Of a stretch of 64,000 bases of DNA, positions 29,412-38,483 are shown in pieces (the stretch's first letter is position 1; every line of letters begins with the position of its first letter). The position numbers and the translations under genes were made by a program. Below the pieces are notes generated by a model that saw only the letters and a list, made by a program, of their open reading frames with translations, had not been told where the DNA came from and made no database searches. The DNA is taken from positions 62,001 through 126,000 of the forward strand of contig NZ_JAMOHY010000001.1 of assembly GCF_024448695.1 (NCBI RefSeq). The letters run 5' to 3'. This DNA is from Stutzerimonas stutzeri (GTDB lineage Bacteria > Pseudomonadota > Gammaproteobacteria > Pseudomonadales > Pseudomonadaceae).

Positions 29412-30971
29412 GTGCTTCGCTCCTTCCCGTCTGCACGCTACGCCCCCCTGCTGGCCTGCCTGACACTCGCGGTCCTGCTGCTGTACTGGCAACCGGCACG
29501 AGAGCTATCGGCCCTGCTGGTGGTTGTCGCCTACCTCGTCTTCTGCCTGCATATCCGGGCAAGGCATCGCCGCACCCACAACCTTTCTGCCGGCGACAGC
29601 AGCGCATGGCTGATCGCCTATGCCAGCCAGGGCGGCCAGGCGCAAGAGCTTGCCGAGCGCAGCGGCGAACAGCTGCGCCATGCGGGCGTCGCGGTGGAAA
29701 TCCAGCCATTGAATGCGCTGGACCGGAACGCCCTGCCCCGACGGCAGCGGGTGCTGTTTATCGTCAGTACCTATGGCGAGGGCGAGGCGCCGGACAATGC
29801 GGCCCGCTTCGAGCGACAGCTGCTGGCAGTCGACTGCGATCTGTCCAATGTCGAGTTTGCCGTGCTTGCCTTGGGCGACCGTCAGTACCGACACTTCTGC
29901 GGTTTCGGCCGGCGACTCGACACCCGGTTGCGCGAACTGGGCGCCCAACCGCTGTTCGACCGGCTGGACGTTGACCGCGCCGAGGCCGGTTCGCTGCGCC
30001 ATTGGCAGCACCAGCTGGGGCATATCAGCGGGCACAGCGATTTCAGCGACTGGCAGCCGGCGCCCTATCAGCCATGGCAACTGGACAGTCGTGAACGGCT
30101 GAACCCCGGCAGTCTCGGCGCTCCAATCTTTCAACTGCGCCTTCGCCCCGAGGCCGGGATGCCGCACTGGCGCGCAGGCGACATCGCCGAGGTCGGCCCG
30201 CAGCATTCACTGGCAGCCATGACGGAAGTGCTGGAGCAACTGGGGTTCGCCCCACACCAGCTATTGGAGAACGAGCAAACCCTGGCCGGCGCCCTCGCCT
30301 CGCGACGCCTTCCCCCTGAGCTTGAACAGCTGCGAGGCTGCACTATCGAAGCGCTGCTGGCCCTGCCGCAACTGCCCCATCGCGAATACTCCATCGCCTC
30401 GATTCCCGCCGAAGGCGAGGTACAGCTACTGGTACGCGAAGCCCGGCACGCGAATGGACAACCCGGTATCGGTTCAGGCTGGCTCTGTCAGCATGCGGCG
30501 ATTGGCGACAGGCTGGACCTGCGCATTCGCAGCAACCCGGGTTTTCACGGGCCGGCGCCACAGGTGCCGATGATCCTGATCGGCAACGGCACGGGGCTGG
30601 CCGGATTGCGCGCGCACCTGCGCGAACGTCTCGGTACAGCGTCACGCAACTGGCTGCTGTTTGGCGAGCGCAACGCCGCCCACGACACCCTGTTGCATGA
30701 CGAGCTGCAGGGCTGGTTGCAAGCAGGGCATTTGCAGCGGCTCGATCTGGCCTTTTCCCGCGACCAGGCGCAGAAAATCTACGTCCAGCACCTGCTGCGC
30801 GATGCCGCGGACGAACTGCGTCGCTGGGTTGCCGATGGCGCGGCCATCTACATCTGCGGCAGCCTCGAAGGCATGGGCCGCGAGGTCCAGCAGATACTGG
30901 TCGGTCTGCTGGGCGAGGCACAGCTCGATGAGCTGAGCGAGCAGGGACGCTATCGGCGCGACCTGTACTGA
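29412..30971 (+). CDS. Membrane-anchored flavodoxin/FNR-type reductase (sulfite reductase alpha-like)
   Basis: The protein has one or two N-terminal membrane helices (about residues 10-50), a flavodoxin domain (AYASQGGQAQELAER, STYGEGEAPDNA, VLALGDRQYRHFCGFG), and an FAD/NADPH reductase domain with REYSIASIP, ILIGNGTGLAGLRAHL and YICGSLEGMGREV, ending RRDLY. These are the motifs of the CPR/CysJ family. The start is uncertain: GTG at 29412 gives 519 residues, ATG at 29343 gives 542; neither has a strong ribosome site. With the upstream PepSY membrane protein it resembles a split version of PiuB/FoxB-type siderophore reductases. Confidence 0.85.
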   Translation: MLRSFPSARYAPLLACLTLAVLLLYWQPARELSALLVVVAYLVFCLHIRARHRRTHNLSAGDSSAWLIAYASQGGQAQELAERSGEQLRHAGVAVEIQPLNALDRNALPRRQRVLFIVSTYGEGEAPDNAARFERQLLAVDCDLSNVEFAVLALGDRQYRHFCGFGRRLDTRLRELGAQPLFDRLDVDRAEAGSLRHWQHQLGHISGHSDFSDWQPAPYQPWQLDSRERLNPGSLGAPIFQLRLRPEAGMPHWRAGDIAEVGPQHSLAAMTEVLEQLGFAPHQLLENEQTLAGALASRRLPPELEQLRGCTIEALLALPQLPHREYSIASIPAEGEVQLLVREARHANGQPGIGSGWLCQHAAIGDRLDLRIRSNPGFHGPAPQVPMILIGNGTGLAGLRAHLRERLGTASRNWLLFGERNAAHDTLLHDELQGWLQAGHLQRLDLAFSRDQAQKIYVQHLLRDAADELRRWVADGAAIYICGSLEGMGREVQQILVGLLGEAQLDELSEQGRYRRDLY

Positions 30972-30985
30972 CCACGACGCCGGAA

Positions 30986-31080
30986 AAGCTTCGCCCCGAG
31001 GGCAGAGCTCCCACAAAAAAGCCAGCCAGCCGCACCAAACCGTGAGAGCCGCGCCCTCGCGGCGAAAGGCGGGCCAACGG
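30986..31080. repeat. REP-like half copy
   Basis: AGAGCTCCCACAAAAAA and the downstream CCCTCGCGGCGAAAGG resemble REP half-cores, degenerate, between the reductase gene and the speC terminator. The boundaries are approximate. Confidence 0.4.
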
Positions 31081-31100
31081 CTGCCCGAGTCTTAAACAAG

Positions 31101-31123
31101 AACGCCGCGAAAATCGCGGCGTT
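31101..31123 (-). terminator. speC terminator
   Basis: A perfect stem AACGCCGCGA / TCGCGGCGTT with a 3-nt loop lies 17 nt beyond the speC stop, followed on the minus strand by CTTGTTTAAG. It probably also blocks read-through from the convergent reductase gene. Confidence 0.75.
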
Positions 31124-31140
31124 CGGTCCTGCATCGGCGC

Positions 31141-32304
31141 TTAGAGGTAATAAGCCTTCAGCGGCGGGAAGCCGTTGAATTCCACCGCGCTGTAGCTGGT
31201 GGTGTAGGCACCGGTGGAGAGCCAGTACATGCGGTCGCCGATGGCCAGGTTCAGCGGCAGGCCGTACTTGTAGTTCTCATACATGATGTCGGCGCTGTCA
31301 CAGGTCGGGCCGGCGATGACCACTTCTTCCATCTCGCCCTTCTTCTCGGTCCAGATCGGGAACTTGATGGCTTCACCCATGGTTTCGATCAGGCCGGAGA
31401 ACATGCCGACGTCGGTGTATACCCAACGCTCGACGGCAGTACGGGACTTGCGCGCCACCAGCACCACTTCGCTGACCAGGATGCCGGCGTTGGCGATCAG
31501 CGAGCGGCCCGGCTCAAGAATGATTTCCGGCAGCTCGTCGCCGAAGTCTTCCTTGAGGAAGCGGATGATTTCCTCGGCGTAGGTTTCCAGGCTGTTGGTG
31601 CGGGTGATGTAGTTGGCCGGGAAGCCGCCACCCATGTTGATCATCTTCAGCTCGATGCCGTCTTCTTCCTTCAGGCGCTCGAAGATCACCTTGACCTTGG
31701 CGATAGCGGCGTCCCACACGGAAATATCGCGCTGCTGCGAACCGACGTGGAAGGAGATGCCATAGGGCTCGAGCTTCAGCTGGCGTGCCAGGATCAGCAG
31801 GTCCATGGCCATATCGGTCTGGCAACCGAACTTGCGCGACAGCGGCCAGTCAGCGGTGGTCGAGCCTTCGGTGAGGATGCGCACATAGACTTTCGAGCCC
31901 GGTGCCGCCTTGGCGATGTTGCGCAGGTCGGCTTCCGAGTCGGTGGCGAACATGCGCACGCCCTTCTCGTAGAAGTAGCGGATGTCCTTGGCTTTCTTGA
32001 TGGTGTTGCCGTAGCTGATGCGCTCGGGGCCGACGCCACGGGACATCACCTTGTCCAGCTCGTAGATCGAGGCAATGTCGAAGCTCGAACCCTTGTCCTT
32101 GAGCAGGTCGATGATCTCGACCGCTGGGTTGGCCTTGACCGCGTAATAGACCTTGGCGAAGTCAAATCCGGCACGCAGATCGTCATAGGCCTTGTCGATG
32201 GTGGCAGTGTCGATGACCACGAAAGGGGTTTCGTGCTGGTCGGCAAACGCCTTCATTTTCTGGAAGGTGGGACGGGAATAATAATCTTCGATCTTGATCG
32301 ACAT
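31141..32304 (-). CDS. speC: Ornithine decarboxylase (fold III, alanine-racemase type)
   Basis: The 387-residue enzyme converts ornithine to putrescine in polyamine synthesis. The PLP lysine is in VYYAVKANP, the phosphate-binding region in INMGGGFPANYI, and the catalytic cysteine in VIAGPTCDSAD. It matches Pseudomonas SpeC closely in length and sequence. The start MSIKIEDYYS has GGAG 6 nt upstream, better than an ATG four codons earlier. It stands alone, divergent from the FecA-like receptor. Confidence 0.95.
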   Translation of the reverse strand: MSIKIEDYYSRPTFQKMKAFADQHETPFVVIDTATIDKAYDDLRAGFDFAKVYYAVKANPAVEIIDLLKDKGSSFDIASIYELDKVMSRGVGPERISYGNTIKKAKDIRYFYEKGVRMFATDSEADLRNIAKAAPGSKVYVRILTEGSTTADWPLSRKFGCQTDMAMDLLILARQLKLEPYGISFHVGSQQRDISVWDAAIAKVKVIFERLKEEDGIELKMINMGGGFPANYITRTNSLETYAEEIIRFLKEDFGDELPEIILEPGRSLIANAGILVSEVVLVARKSRTAVERWVYTDVGMFSGLIETMGEAIKFPIWTEKKGEMEEVVIAGPTCDSADIMYENYKYGLPLNLAIGDRMYWLSTGAYTTSYSAVEFNGFPPLKAYYL

Positions 32305-32579
32305 GCATGGCTCCAAATCGGGAAAACGTAAAGTCGGATTAGGGATGGAAAGAACGCCTGATCAGTTTCCCCACTTTGGTTCGCCTACTTCCCAAGGCTG
32401 TGTCGCCGAGAACCCCTTGAGGTCTCTCGTCGTCAGTACTTGAGCCGGATGGATCGTTGCCAGCATGGACGTTCGGGCGCGAACCATAAGACCAAGCGCC
32501 ACAGGGGTCAAGAGTCGATTTCCACCTGTTTACCACAGATGGAAGGCATCGATGTTTCAGCGGGGCTGCGCGCTCCCTT

Positions 32580-32594
32580 CGGGAATTATTCCCG
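32580..32594. promoter_or_regulatory. Palindromic operator candidate 1 (CGGGAATTATTCCCG)
   Basis: CGGGAATTATTCCCG is a near-perfect palindrome (arms CGGGAA and TTCCCG around TTA/TAA). It lies about 146 bp before the receptor ATG and has a sister site 23 bp downstream (centre to centre). The regulator is unknown to me. Confidence 0.55.
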
Positions 32595-32602
32595 GCCTTT
32601 TT

Positions 32603-32617
32603 CGGGAAAAATTCCCG
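32603..32617. promoter_or_regulatory. Palindromic operator candidate 2 (CGGGAAAAATTCCCG)
   Basis: CGGGAAAAATTCCCG repeats the arms of the first site exactly (CGGGAA...TTCCCG) with a 3-nt A spacer. The 23-bp spacing is about two helical turns, so two dimers could bind the same face of DNA. Confidence 0.55.
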
Positions 32618-32740
32618 CGGGCATTCACCAACGAAGCCCAACAAAAGTATTAAGTCAACGGAGCCAACGGTCAGTTCCCGGCCCTAGCCGGCTGATCGAC
32701 CATGGGTCGCGAAAAGCTGCCCACCAAGGACATAACAATT

Positions 32741-34867
32741 ATGAGCTCCCGCCCTTACCCGACGCTTCTTCAGCTGTCTCTGATGATGTGCATGCCTGCC
32801 ATTGCACTGGCCCAACAGGACCCTGCCCCCCTGGAACTGCCCAGCCTGGACGTGCGCAGCATGGTTCCGGAAAGCATTCAGGGAACACCCGGCGCGGCCA
32901 ACCTGCTGTCAAGGGAAACCGTCGACACCTACAAGCCCTATACCCTGCATGACGCCTTCGACTTCGTCCCCGGCGTGCGCACCATCGATGACGATGTGCT
33001 CGGCCTGCGCTCGGGCATCGGCGTGCGCGGCGCGCCACCGCGGCGCTCACGCAAGGTGCTGCTGCTGGAGGACGGCACCCCCATCAACAACAGCGCCTAT
33101 CTCGATTCCGGCGCCCACTACACGCCGCCGCTGCAACGCCTGGAACAGGTCGAGGTGCTCAAGGGCGCCGGGCAGATCATTCATGGTCCGCTGAACAATC
33201 ACGGCATCATCAACTTCCGCAACCTGCGGCCAACTGCCGAGCCACAGACCCGTGTTGAACTGGCCGCTGGCAACCAGAGTACGCGCCAGAGCCACATCAG
33301 CCACCGCCGCACGGAAGGCCCGCTGGGCATGGTCTTCAGCTACACCGGCAAAGAGGCCGACGGCACCTTCGACGTGGAAGAACACGAGTTCGACGACTTT
33401 TACGGCGGCTTCGAGCTGCAGCTCAACGACAGCCACCAGCTCGCCGCCTCGGCCACCTATTTTCGCGAACGCAGCCAGGGCTACGATGAAAGCAACCTCT
33501 CGCTGCAGCAGTACCGCGAAGACCCACGCGGCAAGAAGCGCCTGGACGAAGGCCGCGAGTACAACAACATCTCGGTGGACTACTACAAGCTTGACCTGAC
33601 CCACAACTACCAGATCAGCGACGACGTTCGCCTGTCCTCGAAAGTCTTCGCCACCGAACTGGATCGCCCGCGCTTCCAGACCCGCGGCACCGCACCGGAC
33701 GAAGGCGGCGTGATGGAAGGTCGTGATCGCCGTTACCACACCCTTGGCCTGGACAGCCGGCTGGATATCGGCGGCATTTCCGCCCTTGGCCTTGATCATC
33801 GCATCCAGACCGGCATTCGCTACGAGAAGCACCGCTTCGCCGACCGCCGTCCGGTAGGCCGTCCCGGCGAAGCACTCAAGGAAGGCAATCGTGGCGAGGT
33901 CTATGCCCATGCCGGCGAAAACGGCTACACCCGCGATGGCCGTCTGATGACCTACGATGCCGAAGCCATTTCCGCCTTTGCACAGAACACCATCAGCCGC
34001 GGCGACTGGGCCATCACCCCCGGCCTGCGCTTCGAGACGTTCAACCAGTACAACAAGACCAATTTCCGCCCTGGTGACGATGACGAAGGCGTGACCAAGA
34101 AGGACAGCAACAGCCTGCTGCTGCCCGGCATCAGCCTGCTTTACAGCGGCTTCGACAACAGCGAGGTCTACGCCGGCATCCACCGCGGCTATGCCCCGGC
34201 CTCGGCTCGCAGTGATGAATTCCCGCTGACCCCGGAAACCGGCATCAACAGCCAGATCGGCCTGCGCAGCAGCGCCCTCAAGGGTGTCAGCCTCGACATG
34301 GCGCTGTTCTACAACCGCATCGAGGACACCCTGATCCGCAAAGAGGTCGACGAATTCGGTGATGCGCTGTTCGTCAATGCCGCCGACTCACGGGTCTACG
34401 GTCTGGATCTTGGCGCGCGAATCGACTCCTGGGCCTGGTACGACTCACCGCTCAATGCTTTTGCCGAAGTCGCGATGAACTACACCAATGCGAAATTCAG
34501 CAACGGCCCACTCAAGGGCAACGATGTCCCGGAAGTGCCGCGCTACAACGGCAGCCTGACCCTGGGCCTGGAGCACACCGCCGGTTGGCATCTGAGCACC
34601 ACCCTCAGCCACTTTGGCGCTTTTTATACCGATATCGAAAACACCCGACCGATCACCGCCAGCGGCGACGAGGACGATGCCGGGCGCGTGCCCAGCCACA
34701 CCCTGCTCTCGGCACGCGCCAGCTACAAGCTGCCGACACGCCTGGACACCACCCTCTGGATCCAGGGCCGCAACCTGACCGACAAGCTGTACATCGCCGA
34801 TATCCAGGAAGGCATCCGTCCCGGCGCGCCGCGCTCGATTCTGGCGGGCGTGACCTTCAACTTCTGA
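32741..34867 (+). CDS. TonB-dependent receptor, FecA-like
   Basis: The 708-residue outer-membrane receptor has a signal peptide (cleavage near IALAQQ), a plug with LSRETVDTYKPYTLHDAFDF, VRGAPPRRSRKVLLLEDGTP and LEQVEVLKGAGQIIHGPLN, and a barrel ending ILAGVTFNF. The SYNGR-like and NH-INFRNLRP plug features suggest the FecA group, but it lacks an N-terminal signalling domain, so no surface signalling is expected. No sigma/anti-sigma pair or transporter genes are adjacent. The ATG has AGGA 10 nt upstream. Regulation may run through the twin palindromes upstream. Confidence 0.9.
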   Translation: MSSRPYPTLLQLSLMMCMPAIALAQQDPAPLELPSLDVRSMVPESIQGTPGAANLLSRETVDTYKPYTLHDAFDFVPGVRTIDDDVLGLRSGIGVRGAPPRRSRKVLLLEDGTPINNSAYLDSGAHYTPPLQRLEQVEVLKGAGQIIHGPLNNHGIINFRNLRPTAEPQTRVELAAGNQSTRQSHISHRRTEGPLGMVFSYTGKEADGTFDVEEHEFDDFYGGFELQLNDSHQLAASATYFRERSQGYDESNLSLQQYREDPRGKKRLDEGREYNNISVDYYKLDLTHNYQISDDVRLSSKVFATELDRPRFQTRGTAPDEGGVMEGRDRRYHTLGLDSRLDIGGISALGLDHRIQTGIRYEKHRFADRRPVGRPGEALKEGNRGEVYAHAGENGYTRDGRLMTYDAEAISAFAQNTISRGDWAITPGLRFETFNQYNKTNFRPGDDDEGVTKKDSNSLLLPGISLLYSGFDNSEVYAGIHRGYAPASARSDEFPLTPETGINSQIGLRSSALKGVSLDMALFYNRIEDTLIRKEVDEFGDALFVNAADSRVYGLDLGARIDSWAWYDSPLNAFAEVAMNYTNAKFSNGPLKGNDVPEVPRYNGSLTLGLEHTAGWHLSTTLSHFGAFYTDIENTRPITASGDEDDAGRVPSHTLLSARASYKLPTRLDTTLWIQGRNLTDKLYIADIQEGIRPGAPRSILAGVTFNF

Positions 34868-34945
34868 CGGTTCATCGGAAAGCGCCTGACAGATCACCAC
34901 ATGGCTTGCCGACAAGCACGCCATGCGGTGAAAAACAGGGCCTTT

Positions 34946-35026
34946 TGTAGGAGCGAATTTATTCGCGAGCCTTTAGCGAAAACTCCGTGCCGCAAAGCAA
35001 CACTCGCGAACGAGTTCGCTCCTACA
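34946..35026. repeat. Paired REP elements (inverted)
   Basis: TGTAGGAGCGAATTTATTCG on the left and CGAACGAGTTCGCTCCTACA on the right form an inverted pair about 80 bp long, a REPIN-like structure. It may end transcription from the upstream receptor. Confidence 0.8.
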
Positions 35027-35123
35027 GGTAGATGAGGCAGCGTTTTCACCTTCTCTTGTACCCCGCTCATGCGATTGCCCTGAGCTTCCCCCTACAGTTC
35101 GCGACCTGCAAATACGACTCGCG

Positions 35124-35129
35124 TATAAT
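35124..35129 (+). promoter_or_regulatory. Candidate -10 element for prfC
   Basis: A perfect TATAAT lies about 42 bp before the prfC ATG. No good -35 hexamer was seen at 17-18 bp, so this is a candidate only. Confidence 0.4.
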
Positions 35130-35170
35130 CGACGACTTTTCCGTTTTGCCAAAAGCAGGTTTTGCCGTTC

Positions 35171-36754
35171 ATGACCACCCAGGCCGCTGAAGTCGCGAAG
35201 CGCCGTACGTTCGCGATCATCTCCCACCCCGATGCGGGCAAGACCACCATTACCGAACGCCTGCTGCTGATGGGCAAGGCCATCGAGGTTGCCGGCACGG
35301 TGAAGTCGCGTAAATCCGACCGCCACGCCACGTCCGACTGGATGGAAATGGAAAAGCAGCGCGGTATCTCCATCACCACCTCGGTGATGCAGTTCCCCTA
35401 CCGCGAACACATGATCAACCTGCTCGACACCCCCGGCCACGAAGACTTCTCCGAAGACACCTACCGCACCCTGACTGCGGTGGACAGCGCCTTGATGGTG
35501 CTCGACGGCGGCAAGGGCGTAGAGCCGCGCACCATCGCGCTGATGGACGTCTGCCGCCTGCGCGACACGCCCATCGTCAGTTTCATCAACAAGCTGGACC
35601 GCGACATTCGCGACCCGATCGAACTGCTCGACGAGATCGAAGCGGTGCTGAAGATCAAGGCCGCGCCCATCACCTGGCCCATCGGCTGCTACCGTGACTT
35701 CAAGGGCGTGTATCACCTCGCGGACGACTACATCATCGTCTACACCCCTGGCCACGGCCATGAGCGGACCGAGGTGAAAATCATCGAGAAACTCGACTCC
35801 GACGAAGCGCGCAAGCACATCGGCGACGAGTACGAGCGTTTCATCGAACAACTGGAACTGGTGCAGGGCGCCTGCCACGAATTCAACAGTGAGGAATTCC
35901 TCGCCGGCCAGCTGACGCCGGTGTTCTTCGGCACTGCGCTGGGCAACTTCGGCGTCGATCATGTACTGGACGCCATCGTCGACTGGGCACCCAAGCCGCT
36001 GGCGCGCGCTGCCAACGAGCGGGTGGTCGAGCCGGTCGAAGAAAAATTCAGCGGCTTCGTATTCAAGATCCAGGCAAACATGGACCCCAAGCACCGCGAC
36101 CGCATCGCCTTCATGCGCATCTGCTCGGGCCATTACGAAAAGGGCATGAAGATGCGCCATGCGCGTCTGGGCAAGGATGTGCGCATCGCCGATGCCCTGA
36201 CCTTTTTCTCCAGCGAACGCGAAATGCTCGAAGAAGCCTGGGCCGGCGACATCATCGGCCTGCACAACCACGGCACCATCCAGATCGGCGACACCTTCAC
36301 CGAAGGCGAGAACCTGAGCTTTACCGGCATCCCGCACTTCGCGCCGGAACTGTTCCGCCGCGTGCGCCTGAAAGACCCGCTGAAATCCAAGCAACTGCGT
36401 CAGGGCCTGCAGGAGCTGGCAGAGGAAGGCGCGACACAGGTGTTCTTCCCCGAGCGCAACAACGACATCATCCTCGGTGCGGTCGGTGTGCTGCAGTTCG
36501 ACGTGGTCGCCAGCCGCCTGAAGGAGGAATACAGGGTGGAATGCGCCTACGAGGCCATCAACGTCTGGTCGGCGCGCTGGATCGAGTGCAGCGACGAGAA
36601 GAAACTCAAGGAATTCACCGACAAGGCCTATGAGAACCTGGCTATCGACGGCGGCGGACACCTGACTTACCTGGCGCCCACGCGGGTCAATCTGGCGCTG
36701 ATGGAAGAACGCTGGCCGGACGTGAAATTCCGCGCCACCCGCGAGCATCATTGA
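35171..36754 (+). CDS. prfC: Peptide chain release factor 3
   Basis: The 527-residue GTPase carries G1 [15 protein letters not shown]2 region [12 protein letters not shown]3 [12 protein letters not shown] and G4 NKLDRD, followed by translation-factor domains. RF3 recycles RF1/RF2 from terminating ribosomes. The start [14 protein letters not shown] is the family start; an ATG three codons earlier is possible. The length equals the family norm. It heads a run of cytoplasmic genes with the MazG-like gene 9 nt downstream. Confidence 0.96.
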   Translation: MTTQAAEVAKRRTFAIISHPDAGKTTITERLLLMGKAIEVAGTVKSRKSDRHATSDWMEMEKQRGISITTSVMQFPYREHMINLLDTPGHEDFSEDTYRTLTAVDSALMVLDGGKGVEPRTIALMDVCRLRDTPIVSFINKLDRDIRDPIELLDEIEAVLKIKAAPITWPIGCYRDFKGVYHLADDYIIVYTPGHGHERTEVKIIEKLDSDEARKHIGDEYERFIEQLELVQGACHEFNSEEFLAGQLTPVFFGTALGNFGVDHVLDAIVDWAPKPLARAANERVVEPVEEKFSGFVFKIQANMDPKHRDRIAFMRICSGHYEKGMKMRHARLGKDVRIADALTFFSSEREMLEEAWAGDIIGLHNHGTIQIGDTFTEGENLSFTGIPHFAPELFRRVRLKDPLKSKQLRQGLQELAEEGATQVFFPERNNDIILGAVGVLQFDVVASRLKEEYRVECAYEAINVWSARWIECSDEKKLKEFTDKAYENLAIDGGGHLTYLAPTRVNLALMEERWPDVKFRATREHH

Positions 36755-36763
36755 TCCCCGGCC

Positions 36764-37069
36764 ATGAATATCGAAACCATCCTCCAGCGTCTGCACGCCA
36801 TCCGGGATCACAATGACTGGCAGCGTTTCCACAGCCCGAAGAACCTGGCCATGGCCGCCAGCGTGGAGATGTCGGAGCTGGTGGAAATCTTCCAGTGGCT
36901 CACCGAGGACGAATCCCGCCAGTTGCCTGCCGACAAGCTCGAACACGCCGGGCAGGAAGTCGGTGACATTCTCATGTACCTGCTGCTGATGTGCAGCGAA
37001 CTGGGCATCGACATGGAGCAGGCACTGCTGGCCAAGCTGAGCGACAACGAGCGGCGCTTCGTGCGATGA
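36764..37069 (+). CDS. MazG-like nucleotide pyrophosphohydrolase
   Basis: A 101-residue all-helical protein with the EXXE...EXXD metal-binding pattern of the MazG/dCTPase (RS21-C6) group: SVEMSELVEIFQWL and EVGDILMYLLLMC. Such proteins hydrolyse (d)NTPs such as dCTP or modified nucleotides for pool cleaning. It ends in an ATGA overlap with the next gene, so the two are translationally coupled. Confidence 0.85.
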   Translation: MNIETILQRLHAIRDHNDWQRFHSPKNLAMAASVEMSELVEIFQWLTEDESRQLPADKLEHAGQEVGDILMYLLLMCSELGIDMEQALLAKLSDNERRFVR

Positions 37070-37815
37070 GTGATCGCCATTTCGACGAGCTGGCCACCCG
37101 CTTCGCCGAAAAAATCTATGGCGGCAGCAAAGGTGCGATCCGGCTTGCCGTGCTGCAAGCCGATCTTGCCGAGGCCCTGCCGCAACGCCCGCTGCGAGTG
37201 CTGGATGTTGGCGCCGGGCTTGGTCATATGAGCCTCTGGCTGGCCCAGCAGGGCCATGAAGTCACACTCGCCGAACCGGCCGAACCGATGCTTGAAGGCG
37301 CGCGCGAGCGTTTCGCTGCTGCAGGACAGACGGCGGCCTTTATCCAGACTGCCTGGCAGGATGTGGAACAGCATGTCGAAGGCCGCTTCGATCTGGTCAT
37401 CTGCCACGCCGTGCTGGAGTGGCTGGCCGAGCCCGAGGCGATCCTGCCGGTGCTGCGTCGCCTGATCACCAGCGATGGCTGGCTGTCGCTGGCTTTTTAT
37501 AACCGCGATGCGCTGATCTATCGCAACCTGCTCAAGGGCAGTTTCAAGAAGCTTCGCCGTCAGAACTTCGCTGGCGAACGCCAGAGCCTGACCCCGCAAC
37601 GCCCACTTGATCCGCGCGAGCTGGCGGCGCAACTTGCGCCCCACTGGTGGGTCGAAAGCAGCAGTGGTGTGCGGGTCTTCCATGACTACATGCCGCACGA
37701 TTTTCAGATACGCGCCAGACAGCAGGAACTGGTGGAAATGGAACTGGCCTATCGCCGTCACCCAGCCTTTGCCGGCCTGGGCCGCTACCTGCACTGGCTG
37801 TGTCGACCGCACTGA
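37066..37815 (+). CDS. cmoM: tRNA 5-carboxymethoxyuridine methyltransferase CmoM (SmtA)
   Basis: The 249-residue class-I SAM methyltransferase has motif I VLDVGAGLGHMSLWLA, an acidic EP at the end of strand 2 and motif post-I DLVICHAVLEWLAEP. The family methylates cmo5U34 in tRNA wobble positions to mcmo5U. The ATG overlapping the MazG-like stop gives the standard start MSDRHFDELATRFAEKIYG. Confidence 0.9.
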   Translation: MSDRHFDELATRFAEKIYGGSKGAIRLAVLQADLAEALPQRPLRVLDVGAGLGHMSLWLAQQGHEVTLAEPAEPMLEGARERFAAAGQTAAFIQTAWQDVEQHVEGRFDLVICHAVLEWLAEPEAILPVLRRLITSDGWLSLAFYNRDALIYRNLLKGSFKKLRRQNFAGERQSLTPQRPLDPRELAAQLAPHWWVESSSGVRVFHDYMPHDFQIRARQQELVEMELAYRRHPAFAGLGRYLHWLCRPH

Positions 37816-37835
37816 ACAGCAGCTGGGAGACATCG

Positions 37836-38444
37836 ATGCTCAAGCGTACAGCGTTATCCCTGATCTGCCTGAGTCTTGCGGCCTGCCAGAGCAGCAATCC
37901 CTATACCAGCGAATCCGCACCGATTCCGCCGGCGCCACCTGTCGAACAGATCCAGTCCCCGATCTATCCGGCCACACCCCGGGATTTTTCCAGTTACCAG
38001 AGCTGGAGCTGGCGCACCCCGCCCGCCGGTGCAGCCTCGCTTGCCGGCGAAGAACTGCAGGAGATGGTTGCCGGTGCGCTCGATCAACGTGGCCTGCGCC
38101 CGGCGCCGAGCGGCTCCCTAGGCGATGTGCAGATCAGTACCAGCGCCAGCCTGCAGACGCGGGTGCGGCAGGTCTATGATGATTACGGTTCTCGCGTCGG
38201 CGTGGGTCACTATGGTGGCGGCTATGGATACGGCAGCGGCTACGGCGTCGGCGGCAGCGTACCCGTCGTGCGCAATTACGAGGAAGAGGTGATGTCGGTG
38301 CGTATCGAGATGTTCGACACCGCCTCCGGTCAGTCCGTCTGGAGCAATCAGGCCGAATCTCGCAGCGCCGCCAAACAGGCCGAGCGCAAGAACGCCGCCC
38401 GTGAGGCGATCAATCGTGCACTGGCCGACTATCCACCGCGTTGA
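37836..38444 (+). CDS. DUF4136 lipoprotein with Gly/Tyr-rich insert
   Basis: A 202-residue lipoprotein (lipobox SLAAC, Cys17) of the DUF4136 family. A Gly/Tyr-rich stretch (HYGGGYGYGSGYGVGG, about residues 123-140) breaks the domain, as often in this family. No function is known to me. It is followed at 39 nt by a shorter paralog, and together they form a lipoprotein pair after cmoM. Confidence 0.82.
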   Translation: MLKRTALSLICLSLAACQSSNPYTSESAPIPPAPPVEQIQSPIYPATPRDFSSYQSWSWRTPPAGAASLAGEELQEMVAGALDQRGLRPAPSGSLGDVQISTSASLQTRVRQVYDDYGSRVGVGHYGGGYGYGSGYGVGGSVPVVRNYEEEVMSVRIEMFDTASGQSVWSNQAESRSAAKQAERKNAAREAINRALADYPPR

Positions 38445-38483
38445 CGCATACAGCCGAACACGGCACCCCGAGGAGATAGCCAC

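Larger units (their letters stand above)
32305..32740. other. speC / FecA-like receptor divergent intergenic region
   Basis: No gene is apparent in these 436 bp. The region must contain the speC promoter and the receptor promoter. Its most striking content is the pair of 15-bp palindromes at 32580 and 32603, described separately. I saw no clear Fur box. Confidence 0.6.
34868..35170. other. Receptor-prfC intergenic region
   Basis: These 303 bp contain a REP pair (34946-35026) and then the prfC promoter region; nothing coding was recognised. Confidence 0.6.

Noticed and set aside
33047-34183. 378-residue minus-strand open frame in the FecA-like receptor
   Set aside because: Antisense shadow in a GC-rich gene; no recognisable domain.
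34973-36946. 657-residue minus-strand open frame opposite prfC
   Set aside because: It is the antisense shadow of prfC, whose GTPase motifs are unmistakable; the composition is His/Val/Ala/Arg-rich and unlike a protein family.
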